DNA of 64,000 bases, taken from contig WHVD01000023.1 of NCBI GenBank assembly GCA_015178975.1, forward strand, positions 744,001 through 808,000. The letters run 5' to 3'. Within the stretch, counting starts at the first letter, position 1. Each line of letters begins with the position of its first letter. This document shows, one piece after another, positions 1-11,655 of the stretch. The notes below the pieces were generated by a model, which saw only the letters and a program-made list of their open reading frames with translations, was not told where the DNA came from and searched no databases. The stretch is from Hysterangium stoloniferum (lineage: Eukaryota; Basidiomycota; Agaricomycetes; Hysterangiales; Hysterangiaceae). The translations under genes and the position numbers were made by a program.

Positions 1-1954
1 ACCAACCCCACGTCATATCGGTCATTGCTGTCTGGGAATTGGGACCGCATGGACTTTAAAGAAGCTAGAGGAAGAGGTTCGGCTGCGCCAAGCACTTGAC
101 TGATCACTGAACGGAACCTTGACAGGAATTTTGAACGTGGTGTGTCTTCTCCCTTAACGCCCGTTACACCATCATCTGGTACAATCCGTGACAGAATGAA
201 GTGGTATAAGTCGTTAAGCTTTCGAGGACCGCGCAACATGATATCATGGTATTGTTCCATATGAGTCGAACCACGCGTGTCTTTGATATATTCGCAAGCA
301 ATTCGTGCCCACTCAAAGAGCCCTTCAGCTTGCTCAGTGAGAGATGTGAACTCGTGCTTTCCTAGAGATGTAATCTCTTTGAGCTTGTGCTCAACATAAG
401 TCCGGACGTCACGCTCTGCAAAGTCCGGCGGGATATCATCCATAGAAACTCGTTTGATGTGGTGGACTTCTTTGAATTTGTCAGATATGTCATCAAGGGG
501 ACGGGATGTGATGACGATCCGAACATTGTTAGGAAGTTCAGTAGCACGTGGAACGGCAGGATCCACGAGTGTGCTGGACAAAACCTGGAGGAGATGCTCC
601 CGCGTAGCAGATTGTCCGCTTTCATCCAATGCATCGATGACAATGACTACAGGTCCCACATGCGACCCATGAATGCTCTTGAGAGGTTCCATTACTAGCT
701 TGTGCCACTGCTGTACGATGTCAACTGTCTTCTTCAGTTCTGTGTTATCCTTGACAACATTCGCCAGTGCCAACCTCATCGCAGGGTTGCGATCTGCCAA
801 GTCCCGAGCGATAGTCGAGAAGACTTTTTCGTGGCGCCGATCACCTTCTCTATCACGGTCAAAGCAGAAGCATGAACTGGGGACTCCAACATCCTTGCAC
901 CACCAAGCTATCGTATGAGCGATTGCCGATTTTCCTTTCCCTGCAGGACCAGATAGCCACAGGATACGAGGAACGTCACTCCCCGTCATGAAGATCCAAC
1001 CAACGATATCCTCAAGGATCTCTTTACGTGTGTTCGGCAGGCATTGCTTCATGGTGTTCAGCCCAGCGCCATCTGCATAGACTATTCCTTCGATATCAAG
1101 TGTTTCAGCTGGAGAGAGAATCAGCGAATATCTAGTCAAGAGCACAAGGTCTCCGTGCCTATGTGATGAACAAAGACTACTACATCCCGAATGGCATTAT
1201 CTCGGAACTGCTGCATGAGATCATCCAGGACACTATTGTATTTTTGAATCGCGTCGTTCGTCTCTGAGATGATGTTTTTATAGAGCCTACGCCCTGCCAT
1301 ACGATATCTTAATGAACTTCTGTGAAGCGGCAGGACATCAATGGTTGATTACTCACAGAACCTTGTGGTCTCAGCATAATGACTGATAAAATCAGCACAT
1401 TCGAGCGTTTGCTGGACCAGCTTCCCAAAGACAGCGTCCATCGATTGGATATTGCGCAGCTTCTCTTGTTCGTCAGCCAGGAAATGGTAAACTTCGCCCA
1501 GCTTTTGAAGTAGCTTAAGTATGGAAACGTCACGTTCCGCTTGAGCAAGTAGCATCTGGGATATGTTATATGTAGAAATGAAATTCCGTATGGATAAACG
1601 TACCTTAGAGGCAGCAGACAGCATTCCTAAGGCGAGCTTGACATACGGGTGGACCTAATCAGAAGAACATAAGTTTGGTCATTTCAAGAAAGCGACAACA
1701 CATACATCGCCGATCTTGTCTATGACGTCGTTGAACACCTTGAGCGGCTGGAGGTACGTCGTTTGCATGTTTTCCCAAGCATCAAGGTCGCCATCCGCGG
1801 TACCAAGGGCACTTGTCACAGACTGGAGACGATCCGGAAGCATTTTCATGTCACTTGTCCTGTGCTTGGCACCGTCAAGTGCCCGTTTTGCCTGCTCAAA
1901 ACCGGTTGACGTGTCGGGGGTAGGTCCACCTGAAGTCATTTCCACGACTGACAA
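1..1954 (-). CDS. NACHT-domain STAND NTPase (NLR-like), partial
   Basis: This is a fungal NLR-like NTPase; the family works in self/non-self recognition and cell-death signalling. The start is the ATG at 1954 (MSVVEMTSGGP). Visible exons are 1954-1706, 1654-1604 (VHPYVKLALGMLSAASK) and 1555-1357, then one starting at 1293, joined by introns of about 50-65 nt. A helical N-terminal region precedes the NACHT domain. Walker A reads GPAGKGKSAIAHTI (about 910-955), Walker B reads VVIVIDALDESG (about 615-650), and a sensor-like ITSRPL follows. The segment next to the left edge (VLGAAEPLPLASL) is typical of the winged-helix part in Agaricomycete NACHT proteins. The C-terminal repeats, often WD40 or ankyrin, lie outside the window. 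The donor of the intron before the NACHT exon (near 1140-1165) is unclear and may be a GC donor. NACHT assignment is firm; function is inferred from the family. Confidence 0.85.
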
Positions 1955-2663
1955 ATCCTGGAGATTTTGTCAGATGACCACGCAGCGACACTATGGTAAA
2001 TCACCTACTTCAGTAGGACGAGTAGGGGGATGGGGGGAACCAGGCCTAGAACGACGAAAAGGCTTTGGAGATATCGGTATCACAACAGTATGCAGCATCC
2101 GCCTGGACATACCAAACCATCCTTAACCCGGCGCAGGAACCGTTTCATCTGAGGTTGGTGGAGAAATGAATCAGGGAGGGAAGCCTTCAAAATCAGATCT
2201 CAGAACTACATACTCTTTGAAGAGGCTTTTCCGGCGACACTGGAACACTAGATTGACTCTGCGCGAGATTATCATTCTCCTCACTCATCACGAATGGCTA
2301 CAATAAAGATCAAGTGGGAGGACGGGAAGCAGGAAGGGACAGATCTCCGTGTTCCTCTACTATTCCCGATTAGGTATTACCTTCCCATGCGTAGTCGACC
2401 CCTGGGCAACGTGTAAAAAAATATATACAATATTTACGATGTAATTACGAAGAACCGTCAGTATAACTCGATGCTTGACGAAAAAATGTTCAATATTATA
2501 AATACCAACCGGAGCATATCTTCAAGGAAAGTACGAATCCTCACCCTTCCCCAGCGCATATTCTAATTTTTTATTTTATCGCTGACTATGGATACTTGCA
2601 GGTGTGTTTATGTGTGATTTGTTGACGTTGGCTTTACAGGCAAAATCTTTTTCCTGTGCATAG
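1955..2663. other. Intergenic, 5' flank of the NACHT gene
   Basis: No coding signal or repeat was recognised. The open frame at 1716-2126 is the antisense shadow of the NACHT first exon. The stretch should hold the divergent promoter of that gene, but I see no clear TATA box. Confidence 0.4.
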
Positions 2664-2679
2664 GACTGACTTCAGATTC
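2664..2679. repeat. Target-site duplication, left copy (pairs with 3218-3233)
   Basis: The 16 bases GACTGACTTCAGATTC occur here directly beside a T15 run and again at 3218-3233. This is the expected signature of target-primed LINE insertion. Confidence 0.85.
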
Positions 2680-3217
2680 TTTTTTTTTTTTTTTGATATA
2701 TTTGTATCCCGCTTCAAGCAACAATGGCTAACTGCGGCTAGGGGGTGAAAAGGCCCCCAGAGAAACTATGCTACGGTGGTACGAAGTTCCGAGTGAGCTA
2801 CGTGTGCGGAAGGGATTTTAGTAAGCAAAGGGGGGGCATGTTGATATATACATGGTATAGAGCTGAGGCCTTGAGGCCTTGGGCCGAAGCCCCAAGAAAA
2901 GCCCGAGATCCTGCTAGCAGGCGTCGACAAGGGCTGCAGGCACACCGAAGTCTTGCATTGCTAGTGCATAGGTGAATGCTGGAGTCGGAGGTGGGTAGGA
3001 AGGGTAGACCGCTGCCAGGCAACAGTCATGGTTGGTAGGTGCCAGTGACGTTCCGCAGACGACACTGGTGCGCGGCTGAAGGCTGCCGACTTTGACAGAG
3101 CAGTGAATTCAGAGGTCCCCAAACCTGTTCACTGTCATCCGCCTCTCCGCCCCTCACCACGAGCACTGGGGGCCCCAACCCCAGAGGCAGGTGGTGGTCA
3201 CGGAACAAGAGAGCCTT
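2680..3217 (-). mobile_element. 5'-truncated non-LTR retrotransposon (LINE), 3' end only
   Basis: The insertion is bounded by a perfect 16-bp target-site duplication. On the minus strand it ends in a poly(A) tail, seen as T15 at 2680-2694. The last roughly 125 bp before the tail (about 2700-2825) match the 3' end of the full-length LINE at about 28030-28170. Shared blocks include TGTATCCCGCTTCAAG and CTATGCTACGGTGGTA. The rest (2830-3217) does not align by eye to that element, so this is a related but different subfamily. No intact frame was found; the small frames at 2745-3262 are not convincing genes. Confidence 0.85.
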
Positions 3218-3233
3218 GACTGACTTCAGATTC

Positions 3234-4027
3234 CATTGCAATAGGGTGCGTACTTCGATCAAACAAAAAATCTCGAGCGGTTTTATGAGCCTTCCTAGCT
3301 TGCATACCTAGTTCCTGTGTGTGGATACACTTGACTAGCTTCCCTTGCTCTTATCTAGACTTCTATTACAATGCTCATTGCTCCTGCATGGCGTCGAGTG
3401 TTTCTCCTAGCGCTCTTCCTCCTATCTGACCATGCTGTAGTTCGGTTGGCCAACTTGTTGTCACGGAAGCTTTACCGCCCAGGGATCTCATGATCGCTTG
3501 GACTAGACAATAAGTAGCTTCAATCCAAACTAGAGATATAGAAAACAGCAATGCATCCAGCGTGGCGTCAAGCTCTAACAATGTTCGGTGTACAATCAAC
3601 TCGATCCATGCCGATCTGTTGCCACCCACGGCTTCAGTCCCCAGCTCTGATCCCGCTGGACCTACTGGTGGGAGAAAAACTGGTATGTGAGTAACCTGTT
3701 ATCTTATTCGACTCATAGACAGGTACCTTCTTCTTCGACGAATGGGACTTCAATGAAGGAGACGATCCCACTCCCGGTATTACAATTCATCTTCTAGCAC
3801 GCATGTCAAGCCTAAGATAATGTTTTAAGGCAACGTCAGATTCCTAGATGAGAAAACAGCTGTGGTTCAATTTCTCGATGTTTATCCAATATTGACCTTT
3901 CCTTTTAGCGAGCGGCGAACTTAGTGTCTGTTAACAGCGCAGGACATGCCATAATGGCCGTGGATACGACAAACTATCACGAGGAATCGCCAAAGTATAC
4001 GCGTCATGACGAATTACAATTTCACAG
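3234..4027. other. No gene recognised
   Basis: Non-coding by eye. The minus frame at 3375-3629 matches no family I know. The stretch lies between a LINE fragment and a Ty3 remnant and could be unrecognisable 5' sequence of the latter. Confidence 0.35.
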
Positions 4028-4049
4028 GTGGTCTTCTTGTTCTTGACGC

Positions 4050-4720
4050 CGTTCGCGCCCCCACAGGGTGCGCAACGTAGCAGATCTACTTACCGGTCTC
4101 GATGGTTTCGTGTGCCGCAGAAAAATGGGAAGTTTCGCATTGTTCATGACTTACAGCCACTCAATGCAGTTACGATCAAGGATGCTGGTGTGCCTCAAAA
4201 TATTGAGCCTTATGCGGAACACTGCGCAGGGCGTTCTATTTACACACTAGGTGACTTATACGTACGTCACGACCACGCGCCCTTGGCAGCACAGTCCCGC
4301 AACCTCACTACCTTTCAATCTCAGCCCGCACCATCTCACTTGTCTGCCCATGGGATGGTCAAATTCAGTATCGATCTTTCAGGGACATGTTACCTTTATT
4401 TTGCAGGCTGAGATTGATGTCGCCCCACCATTCCTTGATGATATCCCAGTGCTTGGCCCAAAGACACATTATGAACGGCCAGATGGCACTCACGACACTA
4501 TTCAGGAGAATCCTGGCATTCGGCGGTTTTCGGGATGTTAATCGCGTTTTTCATAGAATTAAATATGCTAGAGGTACTTTCTCCACCAGCAAGTTGTATA
4601 TCAGCATGCGAGAAGTTAATATTGTTGGTCATACATGCAATTATGGTTATAAAATAAGGTTGTTCCTCAGGATGGACATGCATTTCCCAACGTGTGGGAG
4701 GATTGCACGTCTATGGTTAT
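4050..4720 (+). pseudogene. Ty3/gypsy-type reverse transcriptase remnant
   Basis: This is a piece of retrotransposon pol. The translation, spread over two or three frames, gives RVPQKNGKFRIVHDLQPLN, then AGVPQNIEPYAEHCAGRSIY, LPMGWSNSVSIFQGHVTFIL, PPFLDDIPVLGPKT and VNIVGHTCNY. That order is the fingers-palm region of Ty3-type reverse transcriptase. PFLDDI stands in the position of the usual YxDD box, as in a known Agaricomycete lineage. Frame changes occur near 4250 and 4390-4500. Protease, RNase H, integrase and LTRs are absent, so this is a solitary dead fragment. Confidence 0.8.
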
Positions 4721-5364
4721 AGAATATCGAATTAGCACCGCAATTGGGAGCAAGACGTCACTGGTGTTTACGTTCTACGAGTTAAGGGAGGGGGGGCGGC
4801 ATAAATAGGTATACTGGCGTATTTTGGACTATTTTGATTGTAAGCTTATATCGGCAGAAACTCATCATTAAACTTACCGCTCGCGATTTGCAGATCGTCC
4901 GTCGGCTGGATTCCGGATTTAAAGGTTTCAGCTTCGAGAAGGGGGACGTGGAGAGCGTTGAACGAGCTGACGAATGTAGCGCTTGCAGTGAGTGAGATTA
5001 GAATTATCCTCCTTGACACGCATAGTCTTGTATAAGTGTCAACGTACTGTTATTCAAACAGTAAAAACGTTGTTAATATGGTTCAGAGTCGGATTTGGCC
5101 TGAAAAAGATTCTGTAGTGCAAGATTTCGAGGTTTTCTGGCTTGTCAGGGCGTAAGGTCTTGTTCCTGACATTGGGTGTCGCTTCTCAATTATGCATGTG
5201 CCAACAAAATAAAGGGGTCACATGTTTTATACTCAATAAATGTGCCATTATTTTTTGTACCCGAAGTGACCATTCAGAGATGGTTCAGTCCATTTCCCCT
5301 TTGATAAGTGGTTGTGGTAGACATTAGAAAAGGCAGTCCCCCAAAAAATAGACATAGCCGTTAG
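4721..5364. other. No gene recognised
   Basis: No long coding frame. A short minus-strand open piece near 4870-4990 ends at a good donor (GTAAGT) and could be an isolated exon, but I recognise no family. Confidence 0.3.
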
Positions 5365-5560
5365 AATTTATCTCTATTTTAGACAAGTCACTTATTCACC
5401 TTTTGCTTGTTCTATCCCTTCATCCTTGTCACTGTGCACCCTCTGCACCTCTCCATTGGAATTCTGCCTTGTTTGTTGCGATCTAACTGCAAACCTGAGT
5501 CCACTATGTCTAATTTACCTTTTGACTTTTATCTCCTTCTTTTTTGCTTACATTTCCTCA
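5365..5560 (+). repeat. Dispersed repeat, second copy of 16203-16398
   Basis: About 195 bp align to 16203-16398 at roughly 80-85 percent by eye, including CACTTATTCACCT, CATCCTTGTCACTGTGCA and GCCTTGTTTGTTG. Homology stops on both sides at GCTTACATT. At 16 kb this block lies downstream of a TATA box and a tandem array, so both are probably pieces of one transposon family. Confidence 0.7.
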
Positions 5561-6889
5561 TATCTTATATCCTTTCCATATTTCATGTATGTTCCATTGA
5601 GCTACTATGCCTCTCTCTGAGACTAGTATTGTACCCATCTAGCATTACTTGTGACTCCATTCAAGAAGTTTTAAGTATAAGGATTGTAGTTGATCCAACC
5701 TCATGGAGATATCTCTGTGACACATTTACCTGGACCAGAAATTCCAGGAATATCAACAGCTAATCATAGTGAGCCCAGATTGGAATGTTCCTGAAATATT
5801 CTATGGAGCTGAGATTGTTCATTGGCCAGAAGATGGAGTCTATGAATGGGTCATTGGTGAAGATGTGTCCCACAATTATGATACATAATACCATTCTTAT
5901 AATAAATATGTGTGAAGCCCCCAATTTGATACACATTATGCTATTGTATCTCAGATGTTATAATAAGTGATTTCACAATTTTTAGGCAATCTCACTAGTC
6001 GCACATACTCGCGTGCCAAATTGGAAGGAGATCATCATCATCATTATAAGGCCGGCAAAACTTCCGCGATCTGGTGCCTCGATCGTGTCGTGTATAAATA
6101 CATTTCCCCCGGTGGCTTTGTACATGCTCCCTGCTGTACAAAGCTTCCTAACCCCCCTTTCCTCTTCCCTGCCAAACCCCAGCTAGGGAGGAGAAATGAC
6201 TATGCTGGACACATCCTTTCCAAGAAAGCTCTTAGATGCGACACCATTCTTAGTGACAAGTCCGAGCCTTATTGTGAAGTTATGGACAGTTTACCTACCT
6301 TTCTGTCAATTTAATGAGTAAATTAGCCTGCTCAGGAATTACCTGGTTAATAATGCGACAGATTCGAGCTACCCAGCATTACCATCACCCCTACAGCCAA
6401 ACAGCACCAGAGATCCGACATTACATGGATGGGTTATGGGCAGAATGGTTTACAATCGCATAGTGTTTGTGCCACCAACTTGAACCCACCAATGGTTCCC
6501 AATCAGCATTCAATCCGACAACATGCTTTCTTTGCGAAAACCAAATGTAGTATAAGGGTGCGTTAGATTTATTATAAAATTGAATTAACAGTGTACGCAT
6601 GGGGGTAATTTTGAAATTGTTATTTTCTGTAATACCAAGTGCGTTCAACAAACTGACACATGTAGTCCCATGACACGACCGTGATGGTTCCGCGTGCCTT
6701 TTCACAGGCTGTGCACCTTCATACAATAATCACCTGACGACAACTGATTAACGAGGAGTATAAAAGATTGGAGATGCCTAGAAATATAAGATGTAGACCG
6801 TTGGTGAGCGAGATGCATCCTGGGTTTAGCCCTGTATTAGCTGATGTCACAAGAATTAATATGTCCCACCTACTATTAGTGAATATACT
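5561..6889. other. Mostly non-coding, with a 63-bp repeat
   Basis: AT-rich sequence. The minus frame at 6421-6726 matches no family I know. The only clear feature is the 63-bp repeat at 6101-6163. The run CATCATCATCATCATTAT near 6033 is a simple repeat. Confidence 0.3.
6101..6163. repeat. 63-bp repeat with perfect hairpin (pairs with 32729-32791)
   Basis: The 63 bases are identical to 32729-32791, in the same orientation, 26.6 kb away. Inside is a perfect 10-bp inverted repeat, GCTTTGTACA and TGTACAAAGC, separated by 10 nt. Flanking sequences are unrelated, so the element is sharply bounded. Confidence 0.85.
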
Positions 6890-7448
6890 CTCATGGCAAT
6901 TACACAGTCGTCACCGATACAAACAGAATCATAGTTATAAGCCATTATCCTGGTAGCTTCACGATATGGCAACGTGGTTACAATATCAGATTGCCAAAAT
7001 TGACGATCACTGATCACTGTGGGCGAAGAAGCCGGGTAGCTCTCAGTCAACCCCGGCAATTCGCTGGAGAAAATATCACTGTTGGCTTCTTGAATATTGT
7101 ATGAGTGATGCAAGACATATTGTACAAAACAGTTAACTCACCTTTCCTGCACCGCACAGGATGAAAATCCAGGACAACCAATTGACGTGGCTGTGGCGAA
7201 GTATACAAGTTAGAATTGGGCTCTTCAAGAACTGCATATCTTGCAGCAAATGCCGCGTCAGGGAATCGACGTTGACGAGAGACTTTGAGCAATCGTGTGC
7301 GGCTTGGTCCCCAGACATTCCAAGGGATCAAGGCATTGAATTGGAATGCCATGTCTAAAAGAGTGGACTGCATCATGAAAAGTTTGTATCTCATATGGCC
7401 TTCCTCGGATTTCTCCGGTCCAATCAGACTGCGAGAGTCAATTGCTGA
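6890..7448 (-). pseudogene. F-box-type protein, C-terminal remnant
   Basis: The minus strand carries an open exon from 7448 (after acceptor TTACCTCAG) to 7142, a GTGAGT intron, and a second exon from about 7088 to about 6900. Key phrases are LYTSPQPRQLVVLDFHPVRC and SDIVTTLPYREATRIM. From general knowledge these resemble the C-terminal part of an expanded Agaricomycete F-box family (LPYRE followed by a basic stretch). The F-box itself is not found upstream, and the end of the second exon is unclear. It could instead be the last exons of a gene whose 5' part I cannot recognise. Confidence 0.45.
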
Positions 7449-8700
7449 GGTAAGACCCTTTCTTATTTCTCCTTTTTCATCATTTTACTTAAATGCATTT
7501 ACTAGTTACATAAATGGGTGAATACATATACAGTCATTTGCTTGCAAACTGCGCACAAATACTGAGTTACATATTCTCTCGAGTTTAATTTTAAGGGCCT
7601 TCCGGTGTATCGATTACAGCTCCCGACATGTAAGCTCTTCCCCAATCCTTGAGAGACATCTGCACGTAATGGATCAGTGGGAGACGGTCCTACGTGACGA
7701 TGGAGGTAATATGATATGTGCGGTGGGTGCTTTGCGGCGTTGAAAGTTACGTGATGATAGATTTGTGAATGTAAGTAATGAGAATAGTGACATCGGCAAA
7801 CAAATCACAAGCACTCATAGATACTACTCATAAAGGAAGATTCGATGTACCATCACAATGCTTTTTTGAGAACCCCAGTGTCGCTACCCTGCATAGAAAT
7901 GGAGGCTACCACATGTCACACTGTTGAGTTTCATATTCGCGATAAAATACCTTGAAATTCGCGGAGAATACAAAGTTTGTGGAAATTATAAAGTTCATTT
8001 ATTGATTTTGAAATTGTGAGATATGTTAATTACATTTTTTACATTTTTTTTAAAGCGTTCTCAATGCAAGAATATGAGCCTTGGGGATGAAGTATTGGTC
8101 ATGGTGGGAATTGTGGTGGAAAGGAGGAAGGCACACAAGCTTCAAGCGTCGGTTATAATTCTATCCTCGAATGAACTGCACGAGGCTTCAGAGTTCGCCC
8201 ATTGCACTGTAGCTATGATCCAGATCATGAGGTACAGAATGAGTGACTGGGATCATCGCAAAAAGTGCCGAAAGAAGACAAGGAACGGAACTCACAACCA
8301 TACGCTTCCATGCCAAACCAGTTCAACTCCCACAGATATTAAAATTCAACAGATATGTGTCTTGTCAGATGGGAGTGTTAGATATAGTCACTCGGCACAT
8401 TCGTCAGGCTGAAAGGTCTATGTCGTGGGTCCATAGCTAACGTTGGTCCTGTCTATATTCAACACATTTAGTGTATTACATCCAGCGCCCTCTACCATTC
8501 TAACAAAGCTCTGAAGTCCAATGTGATCGAAGAAATGGGGTTCTTCGGATGACCAACGTGAGTTGTTATTTCCCCATGATAGCTGCGTATTCTGAATCTA
8601 TTTTTCACCCAAGTGGCTGGTCAGTAACTTGTGTATCTTTGCTTCCACCGTTTGCAAGGCCTAATTCGATCATTTCAGCGACTAGAAGTGCATGTAAGTA
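7449..8700. other. No gene recognised
   Basis: AT-rich, with only short frames. The plus frame at 8023-8412 has no recognisable domain. The last 200 bases may contain unrecognised 5' exons of the NTPase gene that follows. Confidence 0.35.
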
Positions 8701-8730
8701 GCCTTACCGTGGTCGACACCATGTCCTATT

Positions 8731-11218
8731 GAAACGCACATTGGACAATATCGTCGCCGACTTGAACCTTTCGTATTCTAATTTTGTACCCATAGTACAG
8801 AGTTCGGGAACAGGAAAATCTCGCATGGTTGATCAACTTGCGACCATAGTATTTACATTGCCATTTAATTTGAGATCGAAGTCTGATACATCAGGTTGGC
8901 TTCTCCATGTTACATATTGCCATAGTCTTTCTTACTTTTACCAGGTTATCCTCCCGCTGATGACCAGATTCGCGATTATCTATCAATAAAACAATCACCT
9001 GAACACGGAAAATTACCTCAGAGGTCGCTACCTTTTGTTTTTGGGGGTCTTATTCACCCACATTTATGAGATAATCCGCGAATGGCCAACTCACAAAGAT
9101 AGAACAACGTTCGCCTCAGAATGGCGTGAACACTTGAATAAGCAAAGCAAACGTACGGAGATATATAACGAGGTCGTTCGCATACGCAATATTGTGAGAC
9201 TCTTTTTTTTTCCACGGTGAAAGCTTTTCTCAGGCCCCTATTTAGACAATGGTACAAGACTCGTCATTTGGTAAGGGGGGGTTAGTCCATTTAACGTTAC
9301 TTCTCACCCCCATCAACTTTGACATATCATCTATGGACGAACATAGAGACGTTTGGAATGGCAAGTCAATACCTGAGCGAGGCTGCCCAAAAGGCACTGA
9401 ATGCCGCTCAGAAGTTGATCGTCAAAGTTAGGAGGGCAGGGAACACTCCAACCATAACTCCTCCCAATCATCCAGCGGAAGTGGACGTGGTGCTTTATTT
9501 TGACGAGAGCCATGGGCTGACGACACAGAACGTCACAGATAGAACCAAGCAGGGGTTAGCAAGCAACGACACCGCTACTGCGTATCAAACTCTTTGTTGG
9601 GCCCTCAATAACTTGCGCGGTGGAGAAAAGCCTGACGATCAAGTGAAACTTGTAGCTCTTTTCTATCTACTACCTTTGATATCGCCAATTGTCCACCTTC
9701 CAACTCCCGCCACTGGCCAGCTTGCACTCATTTATACCCGCCTGTCGTCGAGCTCCCATTCGATCTTTGGAAGACAGAGCACATTGTGGTTGAGGGGACG
9801 CATGTGATTGAAGATGTCTGTCGACCCGAATTTATGGTTCGGTTTGGACGGCCGTTGTACGTTCCAATTGGCTATACATCGTTTGTATTGCTGGTTAACG
9901 AATAACAGATTCTGGACACGCTGGGAAGTGGGGGATCGTATGGTCCAAAACTACATCATTGACTTCGCGCAATCTAAGCTCATTTGCAGCGACGACCCTT
10001 CTACACTTTCCCTCCGAGCAAAAGTTGCTGTCTTAGCCAGGCGTTTACTGTTAGACTTCGAACCGAAACGCGCAACAGCGCTCTGGATGGAGACAGAATT
10101 GGTAGCTAGGCATATGCATGTGGCGTACTCTGTTCCGGCTCACCGGGAGTATTTGCGCGTGCGGGTGCTCCATCGGAACCGATCCTGGCCGAGGCTGCTG
10201 CTCGGATCATGCCGTCTGACAATTTCGAAACGACAAAAATTCTCTCGTGGTGCTTGTCGGGTCGCTGGATTACCCGCGGCACACGGGGTGAGCTCGTTGG
10301 ACGACTACTACTGATACAGGCGTTTGATGCCGCCGTTATTCAAAAGTCCGTAAGAGATAGAATAAGACCTATCCACTTCAGCACCGCTATTCCAGTCATC
10401 GATTTCCTTGCCTCGCTATTCCCTGAAAGTTATGAGAAGATGTTTTGTGACGCGACACCCGATAATACCCATGGGGCAACACTAAAGGAAGCCTTCCAAA
10501 ATCCAGTGGTATACTTTACACACTGGGGAAAAGCGGGAGATTCAAGTTTCATCAATGACAACGCAGGATGGATGGCCATATGTCGTGGTATGGCTATTCA
10601 GTGCCATGATTATGAAGACGACATCGACTTTGTTATCCCTGTTTTGTACGATCACAGACAGACCTTGAGTCGTTTTGACATGTCTGCTATCTTGATACAG
10701 CTCAACATTCGCGACAAGGTCCAAGCTGTGAATATAAGTGCCGAGGCACTACACTACTTCACATCCGCACACCGAGAGCAAAATTCTCGACCGTATATTA
10801 CAATCATCATGGAGCTTGGCCTGAAACGGCAGCCCCCATTCGCGAAGCCAAAATCGATAGGCTATTCAGCCCCGGTACAGGGAACGCCTAAGATTACTGT
10901 AAAAGAGAATAATGAGTGAAAACCACTTCCTCGCAGGCAAAGAAGGCTAAACGTGTAACACACCCTCGCTATTCTTTTTTGGTAACGGGCTGTTCGGAGA
11001 GCGTTTACAGAGTCATCCCACGCAACCAACGCCATATTTACAAGGGCCTTCTTGTCTCTGACTCTCTGCTGGAGGAACATCCAAGACTAGATGAGAATCA
11101 CGCTGTTCTGCAGATGAAGCCAGACTGGACGACAGAGTCGTTTGGGTGGGTGAAGTCGTCGAAACCAGACTTGGGAATGGAGAGTGACTGCAGATTGATG
11201 AGCTTGATGAGCGTGTAA
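8731..11218 (+). pseudogene. Agaricomycete P-loop NTPase family gene, frameshifted
   Basis: Large lineage-expanded family of unknown function; a relation to Crinkler-type proteins is only a guess. Walker A is QSSGTGKSR near 8800 and a Walker-B-like VDVVLYFDESHGL lies near 9485-9520. Further family phrases are ELPFDLWKTEHIV, CRPEFMVRFGRPL, FTHWGKAGDSS, SRPYITIIMELG and, after 10936, HPRYSFLVTGC. A clean intron is 8895-8944. The frame breaks by one base near 9010-9030 and again near 10155. A stop at 10917 precedes the last block, unless a 38-nt intron (10899-10936) is spliced. A T9 run at 9203 is another possible slip. No acceptable start is visible. A shorter paralogue lies at 50030-50746 on the minus strand. 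Confidence 0.7.
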
Positions 11219-11655
11219 TGGCAGGACCATTCGCTGATTCCTCTGAGAATGATTGACCCCGTTCATGAGCGAATGAGAGCTTTTATTATAACCATTGCCT
11301 CTGATATGCCACTCTAGTGAGATTCAATGCCTAGTGAAGAAATATATACAGATCAAAAATAGAAAAAAAACGAAACACCGGTGACAAGGAACTAGTCTTC
11401 AAGCTCAGGATATTTAGACCATAGACCATTAGCAGAATCTGTTCTATTTTGGAGCGATTAACCGCAAGTGCAGAATATCGAAACTTGCTCGAGTAATGTG
11501 TGGCAAGGAGAGAATCGAAGCACAATGCTTCTAATATGTAAACACAACTGGTAGTGACTAGGATCTGCGATAAAAAGTCGGACCACCTCTTTTGAATTTC
11601 TTCGACATGTTTATTTAGCCTGCCCTGAAGCTATACGAAACAGTGCAGCAAGGCA
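11219..11655. other. No gene recognised
   Basis: AT-rich 3' flank of the NTPase pseudogene. Nothing else is visible. Confidence 0.4.

Noticed and set aside
1716..2126. Plus-strand gene
   Set aside because: Antisense shadow of the first NACHT exon, without homology.
6101..6163. Helitron 3' terminus
   Set aside because: A hairpin followed by CTAA is suggestive, but identity continues 12 bases past it in both copies and no 5' TC end was found, so I kept it only as a hairpin repeat.
10899..10936. Certain intron in the P-loop NTPase pseudogene
   Set aside because: It would rescue the frame, but 38 nt is very short, and the paralogue at 50130 reads through the same bases as if coding; left open.
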